From contig JAEPKX010000001.1 in the NCBI GenBank assembly GCA_021375695.1, positions 1 to 64,000 on the forward strand: DNA of 64,000 nt. The letters run 5' to 3'. The notes beneath the pieces are model-generated. The model ran no database searches. It had not been told where the DNA came from and saw only the letters and a list, made by a program, of their open reading frames with translations. This document shows, one piece after another, positions 51,617-61,143 of this stretch. Source of the stretch: Candidatus Igneacidithiobacillus taupoensis (GTDB lineage: Bacteria > Pseudomonadota > Gammaproteobacteria > Acidithiobacillales > Acidithiobacillaceae). Made by a program: the position numbers and the translations under genes. How positions within the stretch are numbered: position 1 is the stretch's first letter; each line of letters opens with the position of its first letter.

Positions 51617-52046
51617 GGGCCCCTGGCTCGGGATCGATTACGGCACGCGAAGAATTGGCATTGCTTTCTTGGGGGAAAGTGGCCTGGCAGCACAACCTTT
51701 GGGAAGGGTTCACAATGGCCCAAACGGCCCGGACTGGCTTGCCCTGGATCGATTGATCCAGCGCTGGCAGCCGCGTGAACTGGTGATTGGATTGCCCAGG
51801 CGCGCCGATGGCAGCGAAGGATCGGTGGCGCAGGCAGCGCGCCGCTTTGCCCGAGCGTTACAGGCCCGGCATCCCCTGCCATTGCACTGGATCGATGAAC
51901 GACTGAGCAGTTATGCCGCCGAAGCCCTGCTCCAGGAAAGGAGGATGGCGCGGGTAGATCGGGAGTTCCTACGGGACTCCCTTGCTGCTTGCGCCATCGT
52001 CCAAAGCTATCTCCAGGAGAAAACATGGTCGCCAGCTGGGATCTAA
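51609..52046 (+). CDS. ruvX: Holliday junction resolvase-like protein RuvX (YqgF)
   Basis: LGIDYGTRRIGIAFLG, LHWIDERLSSYAAEALL, SLAACAIVQSYL. Confidence 0.92.
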   Translation: MPEGPWLGIDYGTRRIGIAFLGESGLAAQPLGRVHNGPNGPDWLALDRLIQRWQPRELVIGLPRRADGSEGSVAQAARRFARALQARHPLPLHWIDERLSSYAAEALLQERRMARVDREFLRDSLAACAIVQSYLQEKTWSPAGI

Positions 52047-52528
52047 GCAACCTTCTGGATAGCTTGAGTGACGACCTTGCCAGGCAGCTGGATCCCCAGC
52101 ATTGTGTCATGGTGGGGATCTACACGGGAGGAGTCTGGATCGCCCGGGAACTCCATCGTCGACTGGGAATCACAGCCCCTTTGGGGGAACTGGATATTTC
52201 CTTTTACCGGGACGATTTTAGCCGCGTGGGATTACACCCTGAGGTGCGGGCATCGCACTTGCCCTTCGCTCTGGACGGACGCCATTTGATCCTGGTGGAT
52301 GATGTCCTGTACACCGGACGGACCATTCGCGCAGCACTCAATGAGCTTTTTGATTATGGCCGGCCCGAGCGGGTAACCTTGGCAGTCCTGGTAGACCGGG
52401 GCTTGCGTGAACTGCCCATATGTCCTGACTTCGTCGCTCTCAAGCTGCGCAGCCATCCCGACGAATATGTCAAACTCCGCGGCCCCCATCCGTTGCGGCT
52501 GGAATTCCTGCGGCAAGATCTTCCATGA
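52025..52528 (+). CDS. pyrR: bifunctional pyr operon regulator/uracil phosphoribosyltransferase PyrR
   Basis: VGIYTGGVWIARELHRRLG, ISFYRDDFSRVGLHP, LILVDDVLYTGRTIRAALNELFDYGRP. Confidence 0.93.
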   Translation: MVASWDLSNLLDSLSDDLARQLDPQHCVMVGIYTGGVWIARELHRRLGITAPLGELDISFYRDDFSRVGLHPEVRASHLPFALDGRHLILVDDVLYTGRTIRAALNELFDYGRPERVTLAVLVDRGLRELPICPDFVALKLRSHPDEYVKLRGPHPLRLEFLRQDLP

Positions 52529-53499
52529 AAACCTGGCGCATGGGCAGCGGTGATCCCCAACGGAATGCACAAGGGCGTTTATGTCACTTGCTGACCCTCG
52601 AAGGTCTCCGCGACGTGGAGATTATCGAACTCCTGGATACCGCTGCGTCGTTTCTGGATCTGGGCTCGCGCACGGTCAAGAAAATCCCCTTGTTGCGTGG
52701 TCGCACCATTGTGAACCTTTTTTATGAAAACAGTACCCGCACCCGCAGCACCTTCGAATTGGCGGCAAAACGCCTGTCAGCGGACGTTCTCAACATGGCC
52801 ATCGCCAGCAGCAGTGTCAACAAAGGAGAAACCCTGCTCGATACGGTTGACAATCTCCTTGCCATGCAGGTTGATGGCTTCATCCTTCGCCACTCCGAGG
52901 CCGGTGCTGCGCATCTGCTGGCCCGACATTTGGGCGAACAGGCCTGGGTGGTCAATGCTGGCGATGGCCAACATGCCCATCCCACCCAGGCTCTGCTCGA
53001 TCTCTTTACCATCCGCCACCTGGTAGGGCCTATCCACGAGCGGGTGGTGCTCATATTGGGTGATGTTCTCCACTCCCGGGTAGCCCGCTCCTTGATTCAA
53101 GGATTATCCATTCTGGGCTGCCCACAGATTCGCGTCTTGGGTCCGCGTACCCTGGTCCCACCGGAGCTCGTCCACCTAGGGGTCCACGTCTTCCAGGATG
53201 ATCGAGCGGCTCTGGAAGGTGTCGATGTGCTCTATGCCTTGCGCATGCAAAAGGAACGCATGGATGTTCAGCCCCTGCCGAGCCTGGAGGAATACCATCG
53301 TCGCTTTGGATTAACGCCGGAACGGATCCGGCTGGCAGCCCCCGGGGCGGTCATTCTGCATCCCGGTCCCATGAATCGGGGTGTGGAATTGACGAGCGAG
53401 CTTGCCGATGGTCCCCAGGCCCTGATCCTAGACCAGGTGACCCATGGCCTTGCCTTGCGCATGGCCGTGCTGGCTCGCTTGGCAGGAGGGTCCGGTTAA
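52525..53499 (+). CDS. pyrB: aspartate carbamoyltransferase catalytic subunit
   Basis: FYENSTRTRSTFELAAKRLSADVLN, HPTQALLDLFTI, HPGPMNRGVEL. Confidence 0.96.
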   Translation: MKTWRMGSGDPQRNAQGRLCHLLTLEGLRDVEIIELLDTAASFLDLGSRTVKKIPLLRGRTIVNLFYENSTRTRSTFELAAKRLSADVLNMAIASSSVNKGETLLDTVDNLLAMQVDGFILRHSEAGAAHLLARHLGEQAWVVNAGDGQHAHPTQALLDLFTIRHLVGPIHERVVLILGDVLHSRVARSLIQGLSILGCPQIRVLGPRTLVPPELVHLGVHVFQDDRAALEGVDVLYALRMQKERMDVQPLPSLEEYHRRFGLTPERIRLAAPGAVILHPGPMNRGVELTSELADGPQALILDQVTHGLALRMAVLARLAGGSG

Positions 53500-54779
53500 T
53501 GGAGGGGTTGGCTCGTTACATCCGCGGAATTCGAATCCTTGACCCCGCCCATGGCCGCGATGAACTGGGTGACCTAGTCCTTGCCCAGGGTTGCATCCAG
53601 GATCCACAGACCTTTCCTTTGGATCAAATTCAAGAAGAGTTGGACGGCAAGGGCCTCTTTGCCTGTCCTGCTTTCATTGAAACCAGCTTTCAGGCCCATA
53701 CCCCAGGCCATGGACGAGACGGCGATCTGGGCTCGGAACTGCGGGCGGCAGCGGCGGGGGGTTTTGCACAGGTATTGTTGCGTCCCGATACCAATCCGGT
53801 GGCGGACCATCCGGGCGTCCTCTGGGAACAGCGCCGGCTGGCAGACCAGGAAGGTCTGCTTCGTGTCCATCTGAGCGCTGCCTTGACCCACGCCTTGGCT
53901 GGCGAAAGCCTGAGTGAATTGGGGAGGCTTGTTGATGCGGGTGCCAGGGCCTTCAGTCAAGCCCTTCAGGGGATCCCTAACAGCCGCATCCTTCGTCTGG
54001 CATTGGAATACGCTGCCGATTTGCGACTTCCTGTTTTTTTGTTTCCGGAGGACAGCACGCTGGCCGCCCATGGGGTGATGGACGAAGGTCCCACCAGCTT
54101 GCGTCTGGGTCTGGCAGGGCGTCCCATGGCAGCCGAGGAAATCGGGGTCGAACGAGATCTCCGAATAGCCGCCAACAGTGGTGCGCGCATTCATTTTCCC
54201 CATCTTAGCAGTGCTGCGGCAATTGCGCGGGTAGCAGCGGCTCGACATCGCGGCCAGGCCGTGAGCTGCGCGGTCAGCTTGCACCATCTTCTGCTGCAAG
54301 ACCACGATGTCGGCTATTTTCAGACCGCTTTCAAGACCCTCCCGCCCCTCCGTAGCCAGACCAATCGCGAAGCCTTGTTGCGTGCCCTGGCTAATGGGGC
54401 CATCCAGGCGCTGACCAGTGCCCACACCCCCTGGGGTAGGGATTGGAAGGGCATGACCTTTGCCCAAGCCCCCTTTGGCATCGGCACCATCGAGTGGACC
54501 ATTCCCTTGGCCTTGCGGCTCGTGCAGGAGGGGGTTGCCGATCTGTTGACGGTCCTCGGCCTGCTGACGGTGGGGCCTGCCCGGATTTTGGGTTTAGCAG
54601 TTCCCGATCTGCGGCCCGGCAGTCCCGCAGATCTCTGCATCATTGATCCCGACGCAGCCGTGATTCCGGCATCCAATCGCTGGAGTCGGGCGTACCAGAA
54701 TCCCTATGTAGGTTGGCCTTTGCAGGGGCAGCTTCGTTATCTGTTTGTGGACGGCCGATTGGTTTATCTACATCCATGA
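53499..54779 (+). CDS. dihydroorotase-like protein, probably non-catalytic (PyrC'/PyrX type)
   Basis: PRPDTNPVAD-like RPDTNP, SLHHLLLQDHDVGYFQTAFKTLPPLRSQTNREALLRAL; lacks HxH (ETSFQAHTPG) and SDHAPH (SAHTPW). Confidence 0.88.
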   Translation: MEGLARYIRGIRILDPAHGRDELGDLVLAQGCIQDPQTFPLDQIQEELDGKGLFACPAFIETSFQAHTPGHGRDGDLGSELRAAAAGGFAQVLLRPDTNPVADHPGVLWEQRRLADQEGLLRVHLSAALTHALAGESLSELGRLVDAGARAFSQALQGIPNSRILRLALEYAADLRLPVFLFPEDSTLAAHGVMDEGPTSLRLGLAGRPMAAEEIGVERDLRIAANSGARIHFPHLSSAAAIARVAAARHRGQAVSCAVSLHHLLLQDHDVGYFQTAFKTLPPLRSQTNREALLRALANGAIQALTSAHTPWGRDWKGMTFAQAPFGIGTIEWTIPLALRLVQEGVADLLTVLGLLTVGPARILGLAVPDLRPGSPADLCIIDPDAAVIPASNRWSRAYQNPYVGWPLQGQLRYLFVDGRLVYLHP

Positions 54780-56236
54780 GTCGTCCCAGTTCCATTTCCT
54801 GGCTCACGGTCTTTGGCTTTGGCCTGGCCATCATCCCCCTGGTGCTGGTCATTGTCAGCATCACCCTGACCATCGCCCGCTTTGCCGAAGAGGGACAGAG
54901 CAGCATCCTCCGGGCGGTGGCCTTGAGTGACAGCGCCAACCGTATGAACGATGCCGTTCGCTCCATGGAGCGCTACGGTCTGCAATATAGTGTTTTGCAG
55001 GACTCCGCCCTTTTGGTACTTTTCCAGCAGAGTTATGAACAGTATCGACAGGTCAGTGCCCGATTTACCCGAGCTGGACCCAGCCCTGCGGATCAACAAC
55101 ATCTGGCGCACCTCAACCAATATTTGCAACAGGCACGTCGCAACCTTCCTTTGGCCGCCCTTGAGGACAGTCGCAGCCGCCTGGAAGAAAATTTCAGTGC
55201 TGCCAATCGGGAAATGCAAAGACTCCAGGAAGACGTCAATGATGGGATTAGTGCCCAGGTCAGGGAACTTGGGGATCGGGCGCTGCAAATCAAACGCCAG
55301 ACCCTGGTGGAGGTGCTCCTTGCGTTGCCCCTCACCATTGGCGTTGCCGTTCTTTTTATTGTTCTCATTACCCGCCCCATCAAACGCTTGGATCGGGCCA
55401 TCACCGCCTTGGGGGACGGTGATCTGGATAGCCCCATTGCCGTCAGCGGACCCAAAGACATTGCCGCCTTGGGAGATCGACTGGAATGGCTCCGGCAACA
55501 CCTCAACGAGCTGGAAGCGACCAAGATTCACTTTCTTCGCCAGCTTTCCCACGAGCTCAAAACCCCACTGACCGCCATTCGGGAAGGATCGGAACTGTTG
55601 CAAGAAGATCTGGGGGCGGGACTGGCTGCGGAGCAAGTGGAAATCGTCCATATTGTTCGCGATAACAGCCTGCGCCTGCAAAGACTCATTGAAGATCTCC
55701 TCCGCTTTAGTGTTGCCGAAGGGCCGGTGAGTGCAGGTATGCTCCAGACGATCCCCCTCCATGAGGTTTTGGAAGAATTGGTGATCAGTTACAAGCCAGT
55801 GCTGCGCTCCAAGGGGCTGCGCCTGGAAAACCAGTTGCAGGAGCTCTGGGTCAAAGGTCATCGCGAACGGATTCGCACCATTTTTGACAATCTCCTTTCC
55901 AATGCCGTGAAGTTTTCTCCCCAAAACGGTACCATACGCACAATTCTTTCCCGCGATGGAGATTTTGCCATCATTGATGTCATTGATGCCGGGCCCGGTG
56001 TTGCGCCCGAGGAACGAGAGAAAATATTCGACATTCTCTACCGGGGATCTGCCGCCGATTCCGGAAAAATCGAAGGGAGCGGGTTAGGTTTGGCTATTAC
56101 CAAGGAATATGTCATCAGTTATGGGGGAACCCTTGAAATCCTCACTACCGAAGGCCCCGGTGCGCACTTTCAAGTGCGCTTACCGTTGGTTGGTGCTCAG
56201 TCTGACCATTCTGATCAGCCTGACTGGATGCGCTGA
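54776..56236 (+). CDS. sensor histidine kinase (HAMP-HisKA-HATPase; GlrK/QseE-like)
   Basis: HFLRQLSHELKTPLTAIREGSELL (H box), FDNLLSNAVKFSP (N box), EGSGLGLAI; followed by lipoprotein and sigma54 regulator as in glrK-qseG-glrR. Confidence 0.9.
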   Translation: MSRPSSISWLTVFGFGLAIIPLVLVIVSITLTIARFAEEGQSSILRAVALSDSANRMNDAVRSMERYGLQYSVLQDSALLVLFQQSYEQYRQVSARFTRAGPSPADQQHLAHLNQYLQQARRNLPLAALEDSRSRLEENFSAANREMQRLQEDVNDGISAQVRELGDRALQIKRQTLVEVLLALPLTIGVAVLFIVLITRPIKRLDRAITALGDGDLDSPIAVSGPKDIAALGDRLEWLRQHLNELEATKIHFLRQLSHELKTPLTAIREGSELLQEDLGAGLAAEQVEIVHIVRDNSLRLQRLIEDLLRFSVAEGPVSAGMLQTIPLHEVLEELVISYKPVLRSKGLRLENQLQELWVKGHRERIRTIFDNLLSNAVKFSPQNGTIRTILSRDGDFAIIDVIDAGPGVAPEEREKIFDILYRGSAADSGKIEGSGLGLAITKEYVISYGGTLEILTTEGPGAHFQVRLPLVGAQSDHSDQPDWMR

Positions 56237-56582
56237 GCAAGCCACTCTCCAGCCGAAGACCAGAACTATCGTCCTACAGCCGGGAGAAGTGGTCATTAGT
56301 GCGGCCGAGCTTGCCAGGCTGCGTCAGGCAGCATCAACTCCCACCAAGGAGCCTAGTGGTGTTACTGCCACCTGCAGTTCGGATGCTGCGCAGATTGCTC
56401 ATCTTTCGGAACAAATTGCCGCAGCGCGCGCTGGCGATCCAGGCTATCAGCGCTTGCAGGCCAAAGTCGATGACCTCCAAAATCGCCTCAACCAGGCGCA
56501 GCAACGCGAAAGTGACCTCCGCAAGAAATTGAATGAACTGATCCAAATCGAAAAAAGTGCTCACCTGAGTCCAGGGAAGTGA
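56160..56582 (+). CDS. QseG-like outer-membrane lipoprotein with coiled coil
   Basis: LVLSLTILISLTGC lipobox; helical LQAKVDDLQNRLNQAQQRESDLRKKLNEL; start (GTG 56160) uncertain, overlaps kinase gene. Confidence 0.65.
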   Translation: MRTFKCAYRWLVLSLTILISLTGCAEQATLQPKTRTIVLQPGEVVISAAELARLRQAASTPTKEPSGVTATCSSDAAQIAHLSEQIAAARAGDPGYQRLQAKVDDLQNRLNQAQQRESDLRKKLNELIQIEKSAHLSPGK

Positions 56583-56586
56583 TGCA

Positions 56587-57960
56587 GTGAATAAAGGGAA
56601 AATCCTCTTGGTAGACGACGACGCCGACCTGTTGCGTCTCCTTTCCCTGCGCATGAAAAATGCGGGCTATCTGGTCAGTGTCGCCACCAACGGTTCTGAA
56701 GCCTTATCGAAATTGGCGGTGGAGCATCCTTCCTTGGTCATTACCGATCTGAAAATGGATGAAATGGACGGCATGGCTCTCCTCGATGCCATCCGTCGCG
56801 ATTATCCCACCCTGCCGGTGATCATTCTCACTGCCCACGGCTCCATTCCTGATGCCCTCCTTGCCGCCAACCAGGGAGTCTTTGCCTTCCTGACCAAGCC
56901 TTTCGATGGCAAGGAACTCATGGCCGAAGTAGAGCGTGCCTTTCAGCTGACTGCACCGAACCAATCCGACAAGATCGGGAGCAAAGGGACAAGTCCCTGG
57001 AGTCGCATCTTGACCCGCAGCCCCAAAATGCAGTCCCTATTGGATCAGGCCCGATTGGTGGCGGCCGCCGATGCCAGTGTTTTCATCCACGGTGCCAGTG
57101 GCACGGGTAAGGAATTGCTGGCCCAGGCCATTCATCAGGCCAGTAGTCGGCGAGATCGACCCTTTGTCGCAGTGAATTGCGGCGCCTTTCCCGAGCAACT
57201 CCTGGAATCCGAGCTCTTTGGGCATCGCAAAGGGGCCTTTACGGGCGCCGCCAGCAATCACGAGGGCTTGTTTCAGGCGGCCGATGGTGGCACCTTGTTC
57301 TTAGACGAGATCGGCGACATGCCCTTGTCTTTGCAGGTCAAGTTGTTGCGCGCACTCCAAGAGCGCCAGGTCCGGCCCGTAGGTGCCACCGAAACCATCC
57401 CAGTCGATGTGCGGGTGCTTTCGGCAAGCCACCGGGATTTGGAAAGAGAGATGGCCGAGCGGCGCTTTCGGGATGATCTCTATTATCGGCTGTGTGTGGT
57501 TACCCTGGAGCTGCCTTCGCTTGCCGAACGTCCCGAGGACATTCCCTTGCTTGCGGAGCATTTCCTGCGCGAAGCCGCCCAACGGAATCGCAAGGACGTG
57601 CGGGGAATTGCCCCGGAGGCCATGGAGCTTCTGGTCAGCGCTCCTTGGCCTGGCAATGTTCGGCAATTGGCCAATGTCATCGAACAGGCGGTGGTGCTCT
57701 CTACCACCCCTCGCATTGGCGCGCCACTCATCCGCCACGCCCTTCGGGATCGGGAGGGGGAGGTCATGCCCCTGGCCGATGCCAAAGGGCGTTTCGAAAT
57801 GAATTATCTCATCCAGATCATGCGCATGACCCGAGGGAATGTGAGTCAGGCAGCCCAATTGGCCCAACGCAATCGCACGGAATTTTATCGCTTGCTCCGC
57901 CGCTATCACTTGGACCCCGCCAGCTTCAAGGAGGGGGAAAGTGATGCTGCAGAGGACTGA
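56587..57960 (+). CDS. sigma54-dependent response regulator (GlrR/QseF-like)
   Basis: ILLVDDDADLL, ITDLKMDEMDGMALLD, GASGTGKELLAQAIHQ, RKGAFTGAASNHEGLFQAADGGTLFLDEIGDMPL, C-terminal Fis-type HTH; GTG start. Confidence 0.93.
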   Translation: MNKGKILLVDDDADLLRLLSLRMKNAGYLVSVATNGSEALSKLAVEHPSLVITDLKMDEMDGMALLDAIRRDYPTLPVIILTAHGSIPDALLAANQGVFAFLTKPFDGKELMAEVERAFQLTAPNQSDKIGSKGTSPWSRILTRSPKMQSLLDQARLVAAADASVFIHGASGTGKELLAQAIHQASSRRDRPFVAVNCGAFPEQLLESELFGHRKGAFTGAASNHEGLFQAADGGTLFLDEIGDMPLSLQVKLLRALQERQVRPVGATETIPVDVRVLSASHRDLEREMAERRFRDDLYYRLCVVTLELPSLAERPEDIPLLAEHFLREAAQRNRKDVRGIAPEAMELLVSAPWPGNVRQLANVIEQAVVLSTTPRIGAPLIRHALRDREGEVMPLADAKGRFEMNYLIQIMRMTRGNVSQAAQLAQRNRTEFYRLLRRYHLDPASFKEGESDAAED

Positions 57961-57987
57961 AGCCCAAGCTACGCAAGGAGGCTGAAA

Positions 57988-58341
57988 ATGCCCATGGTGC
58001 ACCTACTCGCAGTCCTGGAAACCATCATTGCCCTAGTGGTTTTACTCTTCCTCCTGCTGACTTTTACCTATCTGGTCGCACCTCAGTCGCTGGATCGCTT
58101 TCTCAAAGGACTTGGTCTTCGGCAGGGCCTGCAAATCTTCAATGCCCGCACGGTCTTTGCGGGGCTTCGTCAGCTGGGCTTTTTGCTGGTGGTGCTCGGA
58201 GTCATCACCCTCTTCATGATCTTTTTTCAGCAATGGCCAAGGGGTTGGCTCATTCCCGCCATTCAGGAACTGTTCATGGCCGTGGTCTTGATCATTGTGG
58301 GTGTCCTGGGGGGGAAAAACCGGATGCGAGACAAAAAGTAA
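57988..58341 (+). CDS. small multi-TM membrane protein (117 aa)
   Basis: Three hydrophobic segments; 27 nt downstream of the sigma54 regulator. Confidence 0.6.
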   Translation: MPMVHLLAVLETIIALVVLLFLLLTFTYLVAPQSLDRFLKGLGLRQGLQIFNARTVFAGLRQLGFLLVVLGVITLFMIFFQQWPRGWLIPAIQELFMAVVLIIVGVLGGKNRMRDKK

Positions 58342-58386
58342 CACTCCCTGGAACTGCTCCGGTATCAAGCGAGCCTTGCAAGGGAG

Positions 58387-58839
58387 CTACTCTGTAGTTT
58401 TTGCATCCGGTGGGGGCAACTGTTGGACAAAGTGCAGGGCTGCAGAGTTGAGGCAGTATCGCAGTCCGGTTGGCGCAGGTCCATCGGGAAAGACATGGCC
58501 TAAATGGCTATCACAGCGGGCGCAGCGAATCTCCGTGCGGCGCATCCCATAGCTTTTATCCAGGACCTCACGGAGATGGTCCGGAGCAAAAGGGGCCCAA
58601 AAACTTGGCCAACCGGTGCCTGACTCAAATTTTTCCTGGGAACGAAACAAGGGCAACGAGCACAGGGCACAGAGGAAGAACCCAGGGCGTTTTTCCGTCA
58701 GCAAGTCACCGCAGAAGGGAGGCTCGGTGCCATGGTCAAAGAGTACCTGCCGCACCTCGGCCGGCAAATGCTGACCCAAGCGATCCCGCTCTGCGCGCGT
58801 AATGGGCTCCAGATCGTAGCCTGCACTGGAGGGTTTCAT
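58387..58839 (-). CDS. msrB: peptide-methionine (R)-S-oxide reductase
   Basis: FESGTGWPSFWAP, CARCDSHLGHVFPDGPAPTGLRYCLNSAAL. Confidence 0.95.
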   Translation of the reverse strand: MKPSSAGYDLEPITRAERDRLGQHLPAEVRQVLFDHGTEPPFCGDLLTEKRPGFFLCALCSLPLFRSQEKFESGTGWPSFWAPFAPDHLREVLDKSYGMRRTEIRCARCDSHLGHVFPDGPAPTGLRYCLNSAALHFVQQLPPPDAKTTE

Positions 58840-59423
58840 GGCTTTTTCTCATACTGGGGAAAGATCGCAGCCAGGGCCTGGATTTTGGGCTTCGCTACCG
58901 CACAAACATAGGGCTGATGGGGATTACGTCGGGCATAGTCCTGGTGGTAGTCCTCGGCTGGATAGAAGGCCACAAGGGGCTCGATCTCCGTCACAATGGG
59001 GCTTGCAAAACAGGAGGCTCGCTCCAATTGGGCAATATAGGCGCGGATCATATCGGCTTGGGCATCGTTGACAAAAAAAATGGCGGAGCGATATTGCCGT
59101 CCCCGATCATTGCCCTGCCGGTCCTTCTGGGTGGGATCATGGGCCACGCCAAAAAAAACCTGTAAAATTTGGCCAAATTGAATCTGGCCTGGGTCATAGA
59201 GGATTTCCACTGCCTCGGCATGCCCGGTGGTGCCACTGCAGACCCGTTCGTAATTGGCGTCCTCGGCCCGCCCTCCGCAGTAGCCTGAAACCGTCGAGAG
59301 GATCCCTGCTACTTGCCGAAAAACCCCTTCCACACACCAAAAACACCCCCCCGCCAAGACTACTCGGGCGGGTTGATCCGCCTGGGGATCCTGCCATTCC
59401 GGTATTGGTAGGGAAACTGCCAT
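58836..59423 (-). CDS. msrA: peptide-methionine (S)-S-oxide reductase
   Basis: VLAGGCFWCVEGVFRQVAG, GTTGHAEAVEILYDP, FYPAEDYHQDYARRNP. Confidence 0.95.
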   Translation of the reverse strand: MAVSLPIPEWQDPQADQPARVVLAGGCFWCVEGVFRQVAGILSTVSGYCGGRAEDANYERVCSGTTGHAEAVEILYDPGQIQFGQILQVFFGVAHDPTQKDRQGNDRGRQYRSAIFFVNDAQADMIRAYIAQLERASCFASPIVTEIEPLVAFYPAEDYHQDYARRNPHQPYVCAVAKPKIQALAAIFPQYEKKP

Positions 59424-59537
59424 AGGTGCCCATACTCCGTATGCCTTCCTTACTAGAAAGCATAGGGAGGTCCAGCACTGCTGGCAAGGCCAAAGGTTGA
59501 CCCTGTGACCATCGGCAACGCATAATTCCACCTCCCA

Positions 59538-59613
59538 GGGGGTGTAGCTCAGTCGGTAGAGCAGCGGCCTTTTAAGCCGTGGGTCGAGGGTTCGAATCCC
59601 TCCGCTCCCACCA
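59538..59613 (+). tRNA. tRNA-Lys (anticodon TTT), CCA encoded
   Basis: GGGGGTGTAGCTCAGTCGGTAGAGCAGCGGCCTTTTAAGCCGTGGGTCGAGGGTTCGAATCCCTCCGCTCCCACCA. Confidence 0.97.
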
Positions 59614-59614
59614 A

Positions 59615-59974
59615 TCAGGCAAGTAATCGTCCACGCTCAATGCGGACCCCCACATCCCGACTTCCGCGGACTGCCGCTGGTTTGTGAACTACCACCCGCA
59701 CCCAGGGTGCGCCAAATTCCTCCCGAACGATGCGAGCGATCTCTTCGGCAACGGTTTCCACCAGTTCCGTTTCCGCCTCTTCCAGGTAATCCACCACACG
59801 ATCGCAAACACTCTGGTAGTTGATGGTCGCCTCTACCTTGTCAAGGCGGGCGGCAATCGCGGCATCGGCGGCAATCTCCAGATCAATCAAAACGGTCTGG
59901 GGTACCTGGCGTTCCCAGTCATAGATCCCTATCCGGGTCTGGACCTGAAGTTCGCGCACAAAAAGGATATCCAT
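59615..59974 (-). CDS. folB: dihydroneopterin aldolase
   Basis: MDILFVRELQVQTRIGIYDWERQVPQTVLIDLEIA...INYQSVCDRVVDYLEEAETELVETVAEEIARIV. Confidence 0.92.
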   Translation of the reverse strand: MDILFVRELQVQTRIGIYDWERQVPQTVLIDLEIAADAAIAARLDKVEATINYQSVCDRVVDYLEEAETELVETVAEEIARIVREEFGAPWVRVVVHKPAAVRGSRDVGVRIERGRLLA

Positions 59975-60019
59975 GGATGGGCTCTCCGACGGGCACTGTG
60001 CTGGTAGATAGAATGCTTT

Positions 60020-60667
60020 ATGATACCCACTTCCAGCATCTCTGCCATGGGGGCACCCATCGACAGCAATTCTTTCCTTTGGATGGTCCCCCTCGGGATC
60101 GTGATCGCCTACCTGGTGGGCTCGTTGGCCACAGCCATCTTCGTCAGTCGGCTTCTTGGTCTGCCTGACCCTCGCAGTGCTGGCTCTGGTAATCCGGGTG
60201 CCACCAATGTGCTTCGTCTCGGGGGCAAAAAGGCAGCCTCGTTGACCCTCCTGGGGGATCTCGGCAAGGGTCTTTTTCCAATATTGCTGGCGCGCTGGAC
60301 GGGATTTCCGCCCTGGGGCATTGCCCTCGTTGCCCTGGCTACCTTTTTGGGTCATCTCTACCCAGTGTATTTTGGCTTTCGCGGCGGCAAGGGGGTAGCT
60401 ACCACCTTGGGGATCCTGCTGGCACTGAACCTTTGGCTTGGTCTCGTCACACTCTGTACCTGGCTTTTGGTGTTTGGACTTTTTCGCATTTCTTCCCTGG
60501 CAGCATTGGTGGCAACCCTGCTAGCTCCAATCTATGGCTGGTGCTTACTGGATAACCCGCCATTACGCCTGCTCATCCTTGTTCTTGCGCTCTGGGTGCT
60601 ATGGCGACATCGAAGCAATATCGCACGCCTGCTGCGCGGAGAAGAGCAGGCTTTTGGCCGAGACTAG
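60020..60667 (+). CDS. plsY: acyl-phosphate glycerol-3-phosphate acyltransferase
   Basis: YLVGSLATAIFVSRLLGLPDPRSAGSGNPGATNVLRLGGKKAA, GHLYPVYFGFRGGKGVATTLG. Confidence 0.95.
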   Translation: MIPTSSISAMGAPIDSNSFLWMVPLGIVIAYLVGSLATAIFVSRLLGLPDPRSAGSGNPGATNVLRLGGKKAASLTLLGDLGKGLFPILLARWTGFPPWGIALVALATFLGHLYPVYFGFRGGKGVATTLGILLALNLWLGLVTLCTWLLVFGLFRISSLAALVATLLAPIYGWCLLDNPPLRLLILVLALWVLWRHRSNIARLLRGEEQAFGRD

Positions 60668-60688
60668 GGGCTCCAACGCAGCCCCCCC

Positions 60689-60718
60689 AAAAAAAAGGCA
60701 TCCGCCAAGGGATGCCTT
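60689..60718 (-). terminator. rho-independent terminator of speD
   Basis: On minus strand AAGGCATCC-CTTGGC-GGATGCCTT followed by a T tract (plus-strand A run 60689-60696). Confidence 0.8.
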
Positions 60719-60741
60719 CTGCCGAACGCAATGTGATCGAT

Positions 60742-61143
60742 TCAGGCACAGAGGACGGGCTTGACCCGCACTTCCTGGGCGGGAATACCCATCATTTCCA
60801 CTTGCCCACGCTTCATTTCCATGGTGGAAACCTGCGCTGCCCCAAAAGTTTCCTTGAGATAATTCAAGGCATCTTCAGGCTGGATGACGTCACCACATGT
60901 GAAAACATCCACAGCGGCATAGCCATATTCCGGCCAAGTGTGAATCGCCAGGTGGGATTCGGCAACAATGACCGCACCACTGACTCCATAGGGAGAAAAA
61001 TGATGGAAGGTCTGGGTAACGATGGTGCAGTTGGCACGACGAGCGGCCTCGAGCATGGCATCGGTAACAAAATCTACATCCGACAAGGTACTGCTGTCGC
61101 ATCCGTAAAAATCAGCGACGATTTGATGTCCCAATGAGCGCAT
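60742..61143 (-). CDS. speD: S-adenosylmethionine decarboxylase proenzyme
   Basis: HHFSPYGVSGAVIVAESHLAIHTWPEYGYAAVDVFTCG (Ser self-cleavage motif ESH). Confidence 0.95.
   Translation of the reverse strand: MRSLGHQIVADFYGCDSSTLSDVDFVTDAMLEAARRANCTIVTQTFHHFSPYGVSGAVIVAESHLAIHTWPEYGYAAVDVFTCGDVIQPEDALNYLKETFGAAQVSTMEMKRGQVEMMGIPAQEVRVKPVLCA

Noticed and set aside
58341-58400. Terminator between the 117-aa membrane gene and msrB (CTAC-TCT-GTAG-TTTTT)
   Set aside because: Only a 4-bp stem; too weak to call.
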